A DNA stretch of 64,000 bases. It comes from JAXGZG01 sp040771825 (GTDB lineage Bacteria; Bacillota; Sulfobacillia; Fermentithermobacillales; Fermentithermobacillaceae). The stretch is from the NCBI GenBank assembly GCA_040771825.1, contig JAXGZG010000005.1, positions 124,001 to 188,000 of the forward strand, given 5' to 3'. Below the pieces are notes generated by a model that saw only the letters and a list, made by a program, of their open reading frames with translations, had not been told where the DNA came from and ran no database searches. Below are positions 18,696 through 27,222 of this stretch, in pieces; the stretch's first letter is position 1; every line of letters begins with the position of its first letter. A program made the position numbers and the translations under genes.

Positions 18696-18888
18696 TCAAT
18701 GGTTGCGCATTGGCCCCTGAATGCACGCCTCGGCAGCACGCACTACAGTCTCGGCGTCCCTCATCGCTCTTTTGGCATCTTCGGAAGTGTATTCGAGCGT
18801 GGGTATCATATCAACCTCACCGTAGAACGAAAACTCACGCTCCTTGCGAAGCCACCGAGTAACTCTGAGCCAGGCTAATGTTATTCAT
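18696..18888 (-). pseudogene. HEPN-domain protein with internal deletion
   Basis: The ATG at 18888 overlaps the stop of the MNT gene (ATGA). It opens with MNNISLAQSY, a typical HEPN N-terminus, then hits TGA at 18835 after 17 codons. In another frame the C-terminal part of the same family follows (RWLRKEREFSFYGEVDMIP, then TSEDAKRAMRDAETVV) and ends at 18696. Both ends of a HEPN gene are therefore present, but the middle ~60-70 residues are deleted and the frame is broken. This is the second broken HEPN partner in the window. The short stretch from 18541 to 18695 shows no gene. Confidence 0.7.
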
Positions 18889-19403
18889 AACTCAAACACC
18901 TCCCCCGGCTTAAGGTCAGGCTTAATCACCCAATGCCAGCTGTTTCCCCGCCATACTCTCACGGCGTTCATGGCCAAGAGTCTGGCTGAAAACCCATCTA
19001 TGAACTTGCGGAAAAAGTCTTCCTTATCTAGCAGGATCAGCGAGTCTTCGGTCATGTCGAGGAAGATGGGACCGCCCAGGCCCATCTCGCACTCTGTCCT
19101 GAAAAGAGGTGACAACCTCGTGCAAACGCCTACTTCCTGCGCTCTTTCCAGATCGATCACCATACGGTCCTCGATCTCATCAAACTGGCGCACGCGCGGC
19201 ATTCGACCCGAGGGAAGGCTCTTGGCGATGAGTAGGATATCGATGTCCGAGTTATGGTTAGGCGTTCCTCGCCCGACAGAACCGAAAATGATCAGACTAG
19301 TGAGGTTGTCGCCATACACATGGACACACTCCTCGCGAAGACGCAAGAGGAGCCGGTCAAACACTGCTGCGAGAACACTATTCTCACGTTCGCCCCGACC
19401 CAT
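18885..19403 (-). CDS. MNT-type nucleotidyltransferase domain protein
   Basis: 172-residue nucleotidyltransferase with the signature IIFGSVGRGTPNHNSDIDILLI (GS...DxD). A second domain of ~100 residues has no recognised function and contains RMVIDLERAQEVG and FLDMTEDSLILLDKEDF. Longer than the minimal MNT at 10.8 kb. The ATG at 19403 is used because GGGGGG stands six bases upstream. The downstream HEPN-like partner is internally deleted. Together with the pair at 10.6-11.1 kb it brackets the restriction operon. Confidence 0.75.
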   Translation of the reverse strand: MGRGERENSVLAAVFDRLLLRLREECVHVYGDNLTSLIIFGSVGRGTPNHNSDIDILLIAKSLPSGRMPRVRQFDEIEDRMVIDLERAQEVGVCTRLSPLFRTECEMGLGGPIFLDMTEDSLILLDKEDFFRKFIDGFSARLLAMNAVRVWRGNSWHWVIKPDLKPGEVFEL

Positions 19404-19557
19404 TAGTCGCCCCCCTTTCCCCTGCATGACCCTTAAAGCACGGCCATTTGGAAAATCCTACTATTGCAATAGTAGCACAGACGAACATCCCAGGCAAAAG
19501 CGACAGACTGCCTTGACAAGCCGCCCGGTTGATTGACATCTGACATCTGGTCGGGAA

Positions 19558-19604
19558 CTCGCCGTTAGCGATGATACGGTTCTCCGTATCACACTATCTG
19601 CGAG
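19558..19604. other. palindromic rlmH-end repeat R1 (candidate recombination/attachment site)
   Basis: A 47-bp imperfect palindrome with outer arms CTCGC/GCGAG and perfect inner arms TGATACGG (19572-19579) and CCGTATCA (19584-19591). The left half, including CGATGATACGGTTCTCC, is the reverse complement of the last codons of rlmH (Glu-Pro-Tyr-His-Arg-stop) plus the bases just after the stop, as found at both full rlmH copies. No rlmH reading frame is attached here. It looks like a junction between two integrated cassettes. Confidence 0.6.
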
Positions 19605-19812
19605 AAGCCGCACCAAACGAAGCAGGTGACCGTCTTTCGTGGGTCGCCCTCTTGTCAGGATCATCTCCGGAGCTGAACGAGAATCTCACTAGCCTTGTTC
19701 TTCTCCGCCAGTCGGCAGCAGAAATCAAGATCATCGACCTCTCGCAGCATTTCTACGGTTTCAATGGCGTAGTTCACTGTCGATTCCTCGTGTCCACTAA
19801 AATTTCCCTGTT

Positions 19813-20154
19813 GTGGCACCCCGGCTCGGTGGCCATGAGATCCTGAAAGCTACCCGTCCAAGAGTCCTCAAGGCGTCAGCTGATGCTATCATGTCTTGCG
19901 TGGTCTTTCTGGAAAGCAGACGCGACCTCAAGCCGCCTCCCCTGGCAGACTGGATTCCCCAAGCGAGCAGTGTCGCTGAGGATTACATAAGAATCTGGGA
20001 TGCTGTTGAGGAAGCAATTGAAGACCTGCCAGATTCCCCAGAGCTGAGGGAATTCAGGCGACATTTGAACCGGCGTTACAACCGAAGAGTCAAGGGTCTT
20101 TCTGATCCTGATAGAAGACAGAAAAGCAAAGGCGAGGGTAAGTATGTACCCTGA
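19813..20154 (+). CDS. hypothetical protein, uncertain
   Basis: 113 codons. The middle portion has protein-like composition (FLESRRDLKPPPLADWIPQ, then EDYIRIWDAVEEAIEDLPD and a basic helix ELREFRRHLNRRYNRR). No clear ribosome binding site precedes the ATG, and the 3' end overlaps the end of the RelE-like gene on the other strand. The flanking 19605-19812 stretch shows nothing convincing. Either a small unknown gene or chance coding. Confidence 0.3.
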   Translation: MAPRLGGHEILKATRPRVLKASADAIMSCVVFLESRRDLKPPPLADWIPQASSVAEDYIRIWDAVEEAIEDLPDSPELREFRRHLNRRYNRRVKGLSDPDRRQKSKGEGKYVP

Positions 20155-20402
20155 TGTGCAGGCGAATTTGGGAGAACAACGTAGACAACGCACTCACGGT
20201 CCATAAGTCTGTAGATTACTCGGTGTTCCCCAGTAGTCGTTGTCACGGGCAAGCTTCGGAGCCCCTCGTGCCCGCGCAACGATTTCCCCAGATTAGGAGT
20301 CTCGGATAGGCGTTTGAAGGCACGCGAGTATGCTTTGCGGACTTCGCGGTCGAATCCGGCAATTAGCTTGGCCACTCTCTGGCTACCCCGAACCTCCCAC
20401 AT
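20076..20402 (-). CDS. RelE/ParE-family toxin
   Basis: About 108 residues. The first ~85 match the RelE/ParE fold: MWEVRGSQRVAKLIAGFDRE (helix 1), YSRAFKRLSETPN, LRSLPVTTTTGEHRVIYRL (central strands with the conserved GEHRVIY) and ECVVYVVLPN. The family inhibits translation (ribosome-dependent mRNA cleavage) or gyrase; which applies here cannot be decided. The tail after VLPN is unusually long and Leu/Pro-rich, possibly a frame change near the 3' end. The ATG at 20402 lies five bases after the antitoxin stop. Confidence 0.7.
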   Translation of the reverse strand: MWEVRGSQRVAKLIAGFDREVRKAYSRAFKRLSETPNLGKSLRGHEGLRSLPVTTTTGEHRVIYRLMDRECVVYVVLPNSPAHQGTYLPSPLLFCLLSGSERPLTLRL

Positions 20403-20406
20403 CAGG

Positions 20407-20748
20407 CTACTTCCCCTTTCGTGGCCAGAGAGGAACAGTTCTTCCCTCATCCCAATCTCGATCAGCGTCGGCAATGCTATCGCGTAGTTCCTCTTCAAGA
20501 GCCTTTAGTAAAGCTCTCTTCCTCTCCCGAACCTTCTCCGCAGCTTCGCCTCCTGTGTAGCCTTCTTTGGCCACATCCCGTGCAATGAGATCGCCAAACT
20601 CCTCTGTAAAGGTCACTGGCTCTAGGACTGCCCGGCCGTTCTTGAGGCTTAGGTAAACATAGTCCCCGGAAAAGAGACTCTCGCGGAGCCTCCGCGGAAT
20701 TGTTATTTGCCCTTTGGGGCTGATCTTCAAGCGCAAGCGCTCTGACAA
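20407..20748 (-). CDS. AbrB/SpoVT-type antitoxin
   Basis: 113 residues with an N-terminal swapped-hairpin AbrB DNA-binding domain (LRLKISPKGQITIPRRLRE, then YVYLSLKNGRAVLEP) and a charged helical C-terminus (EAAEKVRERKRALLKALEEE) that would wrap the toxin. TTG at 20748 is chosen, with AGAGGTGAT ahead of it; GTG at 20757 is the alternative. It precedes the RelE-like gene by five bases, the usual antitoxin-toxin order. It probably represses its own promoter through the inverted repeats at 20752-20797. Confidence 0.75.
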   Translation of the reverse strand: MSERLRLKISPKGQITIPRRLRESLFSGDYVYLSLKNGRAVLEPVTFTEEFGDLIARDVAKEGYTGGEAAEKVRERKRALLKALEEELRDSIADADRDWDEGRTVPLWPRKGK

Positions 20749-20751
20749 TAC

Positions 20752-20797
20752 GATCACCTCTCAGTGATCGTATTACATTTGAAGTAAAATGTAATAC
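20752..20797. promoter_or_regulatory. inverted repeats upstream of the AbrB/RelE operon
   Basis: Two adjacent palindromes: CGATCAC-N6-GTGATCG (20752-20770, overlapping the ribosome binding site) and GTATTACATTT-N5-AAAATGTAATAC (20770-20797). Their position directly before the antitoxin start fits operators for autoregulation by the antitoxin or antitoxin-toxin complex. Confidence 0.55.
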
Positions 20798-21170
20798 CGA
20801 TTTTGCTCGCAATCCACGTGCGGGGGCATTTCTACTGCCTGCGTCATATCGGTCGTGTGACTGGGCAGCCGCCACGTAAGAAAGTCCTGGTTGATAAGGT
20901 TCAGGTTGCGGAAGCCTGCCATTGGCCCCATACTATGGTGGTCGATCACATTGCGTCGTATGCTATGCTCCATCCGACTCGCCAATCCAGTAACGGTCCA
21001 TGGAAATGACCCGCATGCCTGTCGCGGTACCGTACTAATGCATAGCCATCCGCTCTGGTGTCGCCATGCTGCCCGACGGCGACTTGGTCTGCCACGGGGA
21101 CCTCAACGTATCCGTGCATAGCTGTGGAGTCCCTGTCTCGACTTCTCACGCCGGAGATCTCGGACACATA
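20798..21170. other. gap without a recognisable gene
   Basis: About 370 bases between the toxin-antitoxin operon and rlmH copy 1. On the minus strand a short reading (around 20985-20773) contains RNLNLINQDFLTWRLPSH, which looks protein-like but has no start signal and no family I know. It may be a remnant of a former gene. I see no promoter or RNA structure of note. Confidence 0.3.
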
Positions 21171-21193
21171 CTCGCTTCAACGATGATACGGTT
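21171..21193. other. rlmH 3'-end half-site, copy 1
   Basis: The last codons of rlmH copy 1 and the bases after its stop form the sequence (plus strand) CTCGC, six bases, then GATGATACGGTTC. This matches the left half of repeats R1 and R2 and the end of rlmH copy 2 (40769-40792). Confidence 0.6.
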
Positions 21194-21659
21194 CCCCCTC
21201 CCCTATCTTCACCGCCCTGTACAACTGCTCTAGCAGGAGAAGGGGCATGAACTGATGGGGAAAGGTCATCGGACCCATCGAGAGTCTGAACCGGGCCCTG
21301 GTAAGCACAGCGTCAGACAGCCCGGTCGTCCCTCCTATCACAAACGCCAAGCTGGATTCGCCTGCTAAACTGCGCTCCTGCAGCCACCTACTTAGGTCCT
21401 CTGACGATATCTGCTTCCCGCGGATGTCCATGGCTACAAGGTAGTCACCGTCGCGCACTGCTCGTAGGATGCGCTCGGCTTCGACATCCCTAGCACTGGC
21501 CAAGTCCTTCTCTGAGGCGCGCTCCGGCACAGGCTCATCCTGAACCTCCACCAACTCAATCTTGGCGTAAGGACCCAGCCGCTTTAGATACTCGGAAGCC
21601 CCTTCCCGCAAGTACCTCTCGCGCACCTTGCCAGCTATGACAACTTTGATGTGTAGTAT
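21177..21659 (-). CDS. rlmH: 23S rRNA (pseudouridine1915-N3)-methyltransferase RlmH, copy 1
   Basis: SPOUT-class methyltransferase that methylates pseudouridine 1915 in helix 69 of 23S rRNA. Present: HIKVVIAGKVRERYLREG (N-terminal strand and helix), LVAMDIRGKQISSEDLS, the SAM knot FVIGGTTGLSD, and the invariant C-terminal GEPYHR. Start: a stop (TAG) lies just upstream in frame, and no ATG/GTG/TTG precedes the essential N-terminal strand; the first such codon (GTG 21626) would delete it. GGGAGGG (21666-21672) is spaced for initiation at ATA 21659 or a neighbouring codon, so a non-standard start is likely. A second copy, strongly similar, lies at 40.8-41.3 kb. Confidence 0.85.
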   Translation of the reverse strand: MLHIKVVIAGKVRERYLREGASEYLKRLGPYAKIELVEVQDEPVPERASEKDLASARDVEAERILRAVRDGDYLVAMDIRGKQISSEDLSRWLQERSLAGESSLAFVIGGTTGLSDAVLTRARFRLSMGPMTFPHQFMPLLLLEQLYRAVKIGEGEPYHR

Positions 21660-21844
21660 AAGGCACCCTCCCTTGCGCTATCGGCCCAGTCTCGACTAAC
21701 CGTCCAACGGCCCCCTAGCGCCGTAGAGCAGGACGTAGACCGCGCCTACCATCCCGCATCCCACTCTGCCTCCCGCCTATTCTACCACCCCAAGCCCCTC
21801 AGACATCTCCCATACGACCTCCTGCGTCACGCCCTTGGCGCTAA

Positions 21845-21892
21845 GTCGAATGGCGAGGGTTGCTGTCGGTCGAATGGCGAGGGTTGCTGTCG
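21845..21892. repeat. 24-bp tandem duplication
   Basis: Two perfect head-to-tail copies of a 24-mer beginning GTCGAATGGCGAGGGTTG, at 21845-21868 and 21869-21892, just downstream of the VOC gene. No coding role seen. Confidence 0.9.
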
Positions 21893-21907
21893 CTGGATGG
21901 CCTTGAG

Positions 21908-22453
21908 CTAGACCTTCCCTAGCGGGCCTCCTAGATCGTGTGCCAGACCAAGGCTTTCCCACCATCCCAAAGAAGGGTCGCAGACAATCTCGAGGATGCA
22001 GCCTACGGTCGCCCGAGTGTCCATGTACGCCCACCCGTACCGCGTATCGTCGCGGTAGTTGACCTGGAGAGAAGATATGCCTTGCTTGCGCCACCTTTCC
22101 AGTTCCCTGTCCAGCGGCGGCGGCGCCTTGAAGCCGATGTGGTGGATACCCTCCCCGTGAGCATCCAAAAACTCCTTGTAGGCGGTGCGCCCTTCGGCGG
22201 TTTCGGCCAGCTCAATGACGATGGTAGCTGTCTTTGCGTAAGCAAACTTCACGACGTACCTTTCGTGTTGGCCCTGTACTAGTGCCCGCTCGCTGGGTGT
22301 CTCAATCACTCTCACCTGAAACGGCCCGATGCCGAACAAGTCAGCATACGCGTTCGCCGTCTTCTCGACGTCCCGCACAACCACGCACACATGGGTGGGG
22401 TCCCCCAACAGGATGCGACTACCCATGATGATCTCGGTCCCTTCGATTCTCAC
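21908..22453 (-). CDS. VOC-superfamily (glyoxalase-like) protein
   Basis: About 181 residues forming two beta-alpha-beta-beta-beta modules: THVCVVVRDVEKTANAYADL (first module start, metal-ligand His) and GIHHIGFKAPPPLDRELERW (second module, second His), ending in GCILEIVCDP with the usual terminal Glu. These match the His/Glu metal-ligand layout of methylmalonyl-CoA epimerase-like VOC proteins. Substrate not predictable. GTG at 22453 is preferred because CTGGAGGTG stands a few bases ahead; ATG 22474 is the alternative. It follows jetD on the same strand, but nothing ties its function to defence. Confidence 0.75.
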   Translation of the reverse strand: MRIEGTEIIMGSRILLGDPTHVCVVVRDVEKTANAYADLFGIGPFQVRVIETPSERALVQGQHERYVVKFAYAKTATIVIELAETAEGRTAYKEFLDAHGEGIHHIGFKAPPPLDRELERWRKQGISSLQVNYRDDTRYGWAYMDTRATVGCILEIVCDPSLGWWESLGLAHDLGGPLGKV

Positions 22454-22561
22454 GGATTTCACCTCCAGCCGCATTCATGTAAAGCCTGGAGCACTTCCTC
22501 GCAGTCTCGCAACACAGGACCCATCCCCCTTTGCGGTTAGCCTCATCCGCCGAGACCCGGT

Positions 22562-23974
22562 TCATGAAGAAGGAACAAACCGCTCCAGCACGGCCGGCTT
22601 GTAGGCCAAGAAAGATTCCTCCTGGTACACCGCCCCATGCTTCTCGATATCGTGAGCCAGCCTCCTCAAGTCCTCGTTTCCTGCACTTAGGTAGTCTTCG
22701 GGGACTTCAATCATTCGACCGGTGGCACCTGGATGCGGAACCACAGTAATAGTTGAATACTTGGCAGGCCCGGTAGCCAGGTCCGAGTCTGCCTGCCCCA
22801 CGAGGTCGGCCGAGCGACTATCAAACCAGGCCAACAGCCGTTCGGCTATTCTCAGTCCTCCCAGGTCCCAATCAGTCCAGATGAGGACATCCATGCCTGA
22901 AAGCCCGCTCATCTTCTCTAGAAGGTAATAAAGCCCGTGCTTCGGCATGCCGTCGGTGCACACAACCAACCACCCTTCGCGGGCAACATTCTCTTCCGCA
23001 AGGATGTCGAGAGCAGCTCGGTTCTCAACCAAGACCAACAGGCGAGCAGAGGTATCGACCGCAGAAGCCGCTCTGAGATCCCGAGTTGATATGGTCGGGA
23101 CGGTACCCCAGATGGACTGCCCATCCACCGCAAGGCCTCCATGAAATGGGATCCAATAGAGAAGGTGAGCGCCTCTCACCCCGAGTTCCTCTAGGGAGAT
23201 CCCGAGGTCCGATTCTGCCACCTGGGCTATGGGCCCGCGCAGACTCTCCAAATGTTTGACCGAATCTCGCTCCCCAAGATGAAGCCGGCCTGAAATCTCC
23301 TTGAACTCAAGGGAGACATCCTCCGGCTGAGAACCAAGGTAAGCGAAGAACTCAAGAATACGAAGGTAGTTGCGGCTTGCCTTGGGCGATAGGTAGTCAA
23401 TCTGGGAGTCTACCTCCTGCAGAAAGAACACCGGTCCCCCCGAGCGAACCGCATCCAATTGCCTTGACAAGAACTGGTGAATTACCGGCCTGCGACACTC
23501 TGAGAGATACTTTTCTAGCCTGCCTGCCAAATCCTCTCTAGGACCTGGGGGAACGGTGCCAAACGCGGCGTCCAGATGCTTCCATCCAACTTCGGTCACG
23601 GTCAAGTAGGAACGAATTGGTGTGTTGGCACGGTCTAAGGTTTCTTCTCGCTCAAGTATGCCGAGTCCGATGAGAGAATCGACAATAGCCTGTGTGTTGA
23701 CCTGCTTGCGGCCGCGTCTGGATAATCGGTTTCTGAAGGAACTCTCGCTAAGGCGCTTTGTGCCCTTCGTGCGTGACTCATTGAGCAGTCTAAGAGCGTC
23801 ATGAACTCCAGCTTTCGATGACAAGTCAGCTACAAGGGCATGGGATTCGCCGGATGGCCGCCTGGTTACTCGCCGTACCGGCTTGGCACCGGAACGTGAG
23901 GAGTTGTAGTAGGTTACGACCTCTAGCGACCCGGAAAGCCTTGTATCCGAGAATAGAGGCTCGCGCGAAGGCAC
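22562..23974 (-). CDS. jetD: JetD-like TOPRIM nuclease subunit of a Wadjet-type system
   Basis: 470 residues, fourth gene of the SMC operon. The N-terminal ~280 residues contain winged-helix-like stretches (IVDSLIGLGILEREETLD, then VTEVGWKHLDAAFG). The C-terminal ~160 residues are a TOPRIM/DUF2220-like domain: LLVLVENRAAL (Glu 317) and LIWTDWDLGGLRIAERLL (Asp 368, Asp 370) supply the metal-binding acidic set seen in topoisomerase VI A and JetD proteins. In known Wadjet systems JetD cleaves plasmid DNA once the SMC motor has extruded it. GTG start with an AGGTGAT site, 38 bases after jetC. Assignment rests on gene order plus TOPRIM residues. Confidence 0.75.
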   Translation of the reverse strand: MPSREPLFSDTRLSGSLEVVTYYNSSRSGAKPVRRVTRRPSGESHALVADLSSKAGVHDALRLLNESRTKGTKRLSESSFRNRLSRRGRKQVNTQAIVDSLIGLGILEREETLDRANTPIRSYLTVTEVGWKHLDAAFGTVPPGPREDLAGRLEKYLSECRRPVIHQFLSRQLDAVRSGGPVFFLQEVDSQIDYLSPKASRNYLRILEFFAYLGSQPEDVSLEFKEISGRLHLGERDSVKHLESLRGPIAQVAESDLGISLEELGVRGAHLLYWIPFHGGLAVDGQSIWGTVPTISTRDLRAASAVDTSARLLVLVENRAALDILAEENVAREGWLVVCTDGMPKHGLYYLLEKMSGLSGMDVLIWTDWDLGGLRIAERLLAWFDSRSADLVGQADSDLATGPAKYSTITVVPHPGATGRMIEVPEDYLSAGNEDLRRLAHDIEKHGAVYQEESFLAYKPAVLERFVPSS

Positions 23975-24012
23975 GGCCCATCACCTCAATTGTAGAGTCT
24001 TCTTTTGGCCTC

Positions 24013-27000
24013 CTACGCCTTGCGCCTGAAAACCCGGGTTTTGGAGCCTTCTTCCGGAGAACGATACACTCCAATCCCAAACTCTGTCTGGGCAAGATGG
24101 CTCTTGTTCAGCCTGTGAGAGATGATGATGTACTTACGGTCAAGTTCTTCTCTCAGGATTGCCGACAGCCTAAGCACGTTGGCCGGATCCAACGATTGAT
24201 CGATTTCATCGAAAATGTAGAAGGGCCTACGGTACTCTTTCACCATTGCCAGAGTCAGTAGCGCAGCTATTGCGCTAGTCTCCCCTCCCGAACGGTTCCT
24301 TAGGAGAGGCTTGGGTTCTACGCCTTCGTACACCGACACGTGTATGTTCAGTTCGAACTGAGCACCCTGTATCGGCTCGACCGTCAGATGCCCCCGCCAG
24401 CCAAAACGCTCCATGTACTTTTGGAAACGCGCTGAAATGTTAGTGAACGTCTGCTGCATAAGGTTTCTGAAGTTGTCTTGGGCGGCGCTTTCCTTGCCGG
24501 AGGCATCCTCGAAGGCGGCTTGCACGCGTTCAAGGTCGGACTGTGATTTCTCAAATTGGTCCTTGGCCGCCTTGTAATCCTCCTCAGCGGTTGAGATAAC
24601 GTTATCCTTCAGCGCCAAAACTGCGGGTTTGACTTCGGCCATGCGCTTAACCCACCTGGCGCGTTGCGCCTCGCTGGCGCCCCGTGAGGCCTTGGCAGCT
24701 TCAGAGCCCTTAGAACTTACTTCGTCGTCGGTCATCCCGGGCGTATCGAAGGCACTGCGCCACACATCGAAGATAGCGCCAGAAGACGCCTGTACGTCTC
24801 TGAGACTACGCCTCTTCTCCTCCACACGCTGGCGCAGGTCAGCCACCGTCGGCCCGACGTCAGTCAACCTAGATGATACATATTCAAGATGGATCCCGGT
24901 CTCGGAGATCTTCTGAGAGAGTCCGAAAACTGTACTGTTGAGCTCATCCCTCTCTTGCTGAGCGGCGTCCGCCTCTCTGCGGGCCTGGCCTTCCTTTGCC
25001 CTGAGTTCCGCCACGTTCTGCTTCATCACCGGCAGCTGGCCGTACTGCTTTAGTTTTTCCAACCGTCTCCCCGCAGCCTCGAGACTGTCCGCGGTTCGCG
25101 CTAGATGCACCTTCAAGTCGGTCAGGGATTCGCGGACGTTCGCGAGCTCACTTTGGAGCGCCTGAAATTGCTCTTCAAAGCCGGTCAACCGTGAAGTGTC
25201 ATCGGGGATGCGATCCGCCAAGTCGTCTACCTGACTTCTGGCCTCTCGAGCTTTCGCCAAGCGAGCATCAAGTGTTCTGACCCGCTGTGAAAGAGTCTCC
25301 TTTTCCTTGAGAGCCTCGTCGACGTCTGCCTGTGCCGACCTTCGCTCTTCCTCCGCCCTCTCCAAAGCCATTTCGTAAGCTTCCTGTCCCAGCCGGAAGT
25401 CGTTGGGGACCGAGTACCTCCGCCCGTACCTGTCATAGCGGTACCCGTCGGATGTATATGCAGTAAATCCTTTAGAAGCCATGGCCATAGCAGTTTCGTG
25501 GCCTTGGACAAAGATGACGGAGTCCAAAATCCGCGTCAGCATATCGGAGATGGACTGAGGAAGCCCGGTAGCCTGTGTAAGCACTCGGGTGACAGAAGTC
25601 ACGTCCGGTAGCGGCGCGTCGGCTTCCCCGGCAACGCCAAGCATCTCAGCCTCACCGAAGTCACAGATAGTGTACTCTGAGTAGTCCACTAGGACGCGGC
25701 CGTCTTCCACCAAGACCGCCCACCGCAAGTCGCCTAGGGCACCCTCAAGCGCACGCCGCTTTTCTACCGGCATGCCGGTCGGAGGCGAAACACATTCGCC
25801 AAGCACCGCTGCTTCTGTTCCTCCGGCGATGAACCTGTCTCTAGCCTCTATTGCGTTAGGCGGCGTGGCAGTGCGCTGCTTCAAGAGAGCATCGACCTCG
25901 CGCTCTGCCTTCTGCACACGCTCCTTGCCCAGAGCCAACCGCTCCTGAACCGCCGCGAGGCGTGGTCTCTCCCTTTCGAGATTACCCGCGATAGACTCGG
26001 GGCTTCCGTAGGATGACAGCACTTCCCGGGACCTTTTTAGGTCATCTGCCATCCGCTCCAGCGACTGCCGCAAAGACACTACCGACTCCTGAGACTTCCT
26101 AGTCGCTGCTTCCAGCTCCTCAACCTTGGTGCCGGCAGTGCGGATGTCTGCCTCCACTGAAGTTTTCTTCGCTTCAAGGTCCAAAACAGCACGCTGAGCT
26201 TCTTCCAAGGTCAACCCCTCAGAAAGCGCGACTTCAATTTCGGACACCTGCCTTTGCAGATCGTCCGCCTGCCTCCGGAAATCATTGCGCTGGGAAGTTG
26301 CCGACGCATGGAGACTGACCGCTTCTTGCAGGTCCTTGTCAGCTTCTCTGCGCTCGTCTTCCAACCGAGCTTTCTCGAAGCCGTACGTCTCCTTTTCCTT
26401 CAGTAGATTAGATTGCTTCTCCGTCTCCTCCGAAAGCCGGGCCGCGGAGCTTCTCTCTTCTTCGATCGCCTGCTCCAACGCATGAATGTGCCTTATCAAC
26501 TCATCTTGAGCCACTGAACGCCGCAGACCGTCATATTCCGCCGATAGCGTCCTGAACTCTTCCAAGTTCATCCAGGCCCTCTCTTTCTGAGCAAGCCCGT
26601 CGCGAAGCGTCACGTTCTGCATCTGGGCATTCCTGAGTTCCGTCAGCGCAAGGTTCTTGGCGTCAAGAGTATCCTGCCATCGCCTCTCCAGATCCTCCAA
26701 GCCCAGGAACTGCTTCATTGTCTCGTACCGCAACCTGGGCTTCATCTGGACCAGCGCCGTGCTTTCGCCCTGTTGGATGAACATGAATCGATCGTCGGGC
26801 TGAATGTTGAAAGGCGGACGTCGAAAAATGTCCTCGTACTCCTGGTGCGTCCGGTAGACCTGACGCTTGCCGTCTATCGCCGTGTAGTATCTGGAGAACG
26901 GCCTGGCGTTCTCGTATCCAAACTCCAACCCCAGCACAACCGTTTCCGGCCAGTCCGGATTCCAAAGATCATCGCGTCTATTCAGGACGGTGAGTTCAGC

Positions 27001-27222
27001 CACTGCCCGCTTGTTCACCCTGCCGGTACGCTCATCCAGGTAGCTTTGATGCAAGTCGGAAGGGGGGTCGCCCATCAGAGCCTGAATCATCCGGGCAACA
27101 GTGCTCTTCCCGGAACCATTGGGGCCAAACATGATCACTTCCTTGACATCGGCTCCGCCGAGGCTGATGGCGTGGTTTCCGTAAGCCCGCACACCTGACA
27201 ACCGCAACTCAAGGGGTATCAT
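24013..27222 (-). CDS. jetC: JetC-like SMC ATPase of a Wadjet-type system
   Basis: 1069-residue SMC/MukB/Rad50-like ATPase. The head N-part has Walker A GPNGSGKST (33-41) and a Q-loop region (MFIQQGEST). It is followed by a long coiled coil (~170-470), a globular hinge around 475-620 (contains GALGDLRWAVLVEDGRVLV), and a second coiled coil to ~900. The C-terminal head carries the ABC signature RSGGETSA (~977), Walker B YIFDEIDQSLD (Asp 1005, Glu 1006) and the switch His IIISHR. All catalytic residues are intact. It would be the loop-extruding motor. Its start overlaps the jetB stop (ATGA), so the two are translationally coupled. Confidence 0.85.
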   Translation of the reverse strand: MIPLELRLSGVRAYGNHAISLGGADVKEVIMFGPNGSGKSTVARMIQALMGDPPSDLHQSYLDERTGRVNKRAVAELTVLNRRDDLWNPDWPETVVLGLEFGYENARPFSRYYTAIDGKRQVYRTHQEYEDIFRRPPFNIQPDDRFMFIQQGESTALVQMKPRLRYETMKQFLGLEDLERRWQDTLDAKNLALTELRNAQMQNVTLRDGLAQKERAWMNLEEFRTLSAEYDGLRRSVAQDELIRHIHALEQAIEEERSSAARLSEETEKQSNLLKEKETYGFEKARLEDERREADKDLQEAVSLHASATSQRNDFRRQADDLQRQVSEIEVALSEGLTLEEAQRAVLDLEAKKTSVEADIRTAGTKVEELEAATRKSQESVVSLRQSLERMADDLKRSREVLSSYGSPESIAGNLERERPRLAAVQERLALGKERVQKAEREVDALLKQRTATPPNAIEARDRFIAGGTEAAVLGECVSPPTGMPVEKRRALEGALGDLRWAVLVEDGRVLVDYSEYTICDFGEAEMLGVAGEADAPLPDVTSVTRVLTQATGLPQSISDMLTRILDSVIFVQGHETAMAMASKGFTAYTSDGYRYDRYGRRYSVPNDFRLGQEAYEMALERAEEERRSAQADVDEALKEKETLSQRVRTLDARLAKAREARSQVDDLADRIPDDTSRLTGFEEQFQALQSELANVRESLTDLKVHLARTADSLEAAGRRLEKLKQYGQLPVMKQNVAELRAKEGQARREADAAQQERDELNSTVFGLSQKISETGIHLEYVSSRLTDVGPTVADLRQRVEEKRRSLRDVQASSGAIFDVWRSAFDTPGMTDDEVSSKGSEAAKASRGASEAQRARWVKRMAEVKPAVLALKDNVISTAEEDYKAAKDQFEKSQSDLERVQAAFEDASGKESAAQDNFRNLMQQTFTNISARFQKYMERFGWRGHLTVEPIQGAQFELNIHVSVYEGVEPKPLLRNRSGGETSAIAALLTLAMVKEYRRPFYIFDEIDQSLDPANVLRLSAILREELDRKYIIISHRLNKSHLAQTEFGIGVYRSPEEGSKTRVFRRKA

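Noticed and set aside
21845..21892. CRISPR-like repeat
   Set aside because: Two adjacent identical units with no spacer; a simple tandem duplication.
23818..24261. 147-codon plus-strand frame across the jetC-jetD junction
   Set aside because: Antisense to two supported genes and without protein-like features.
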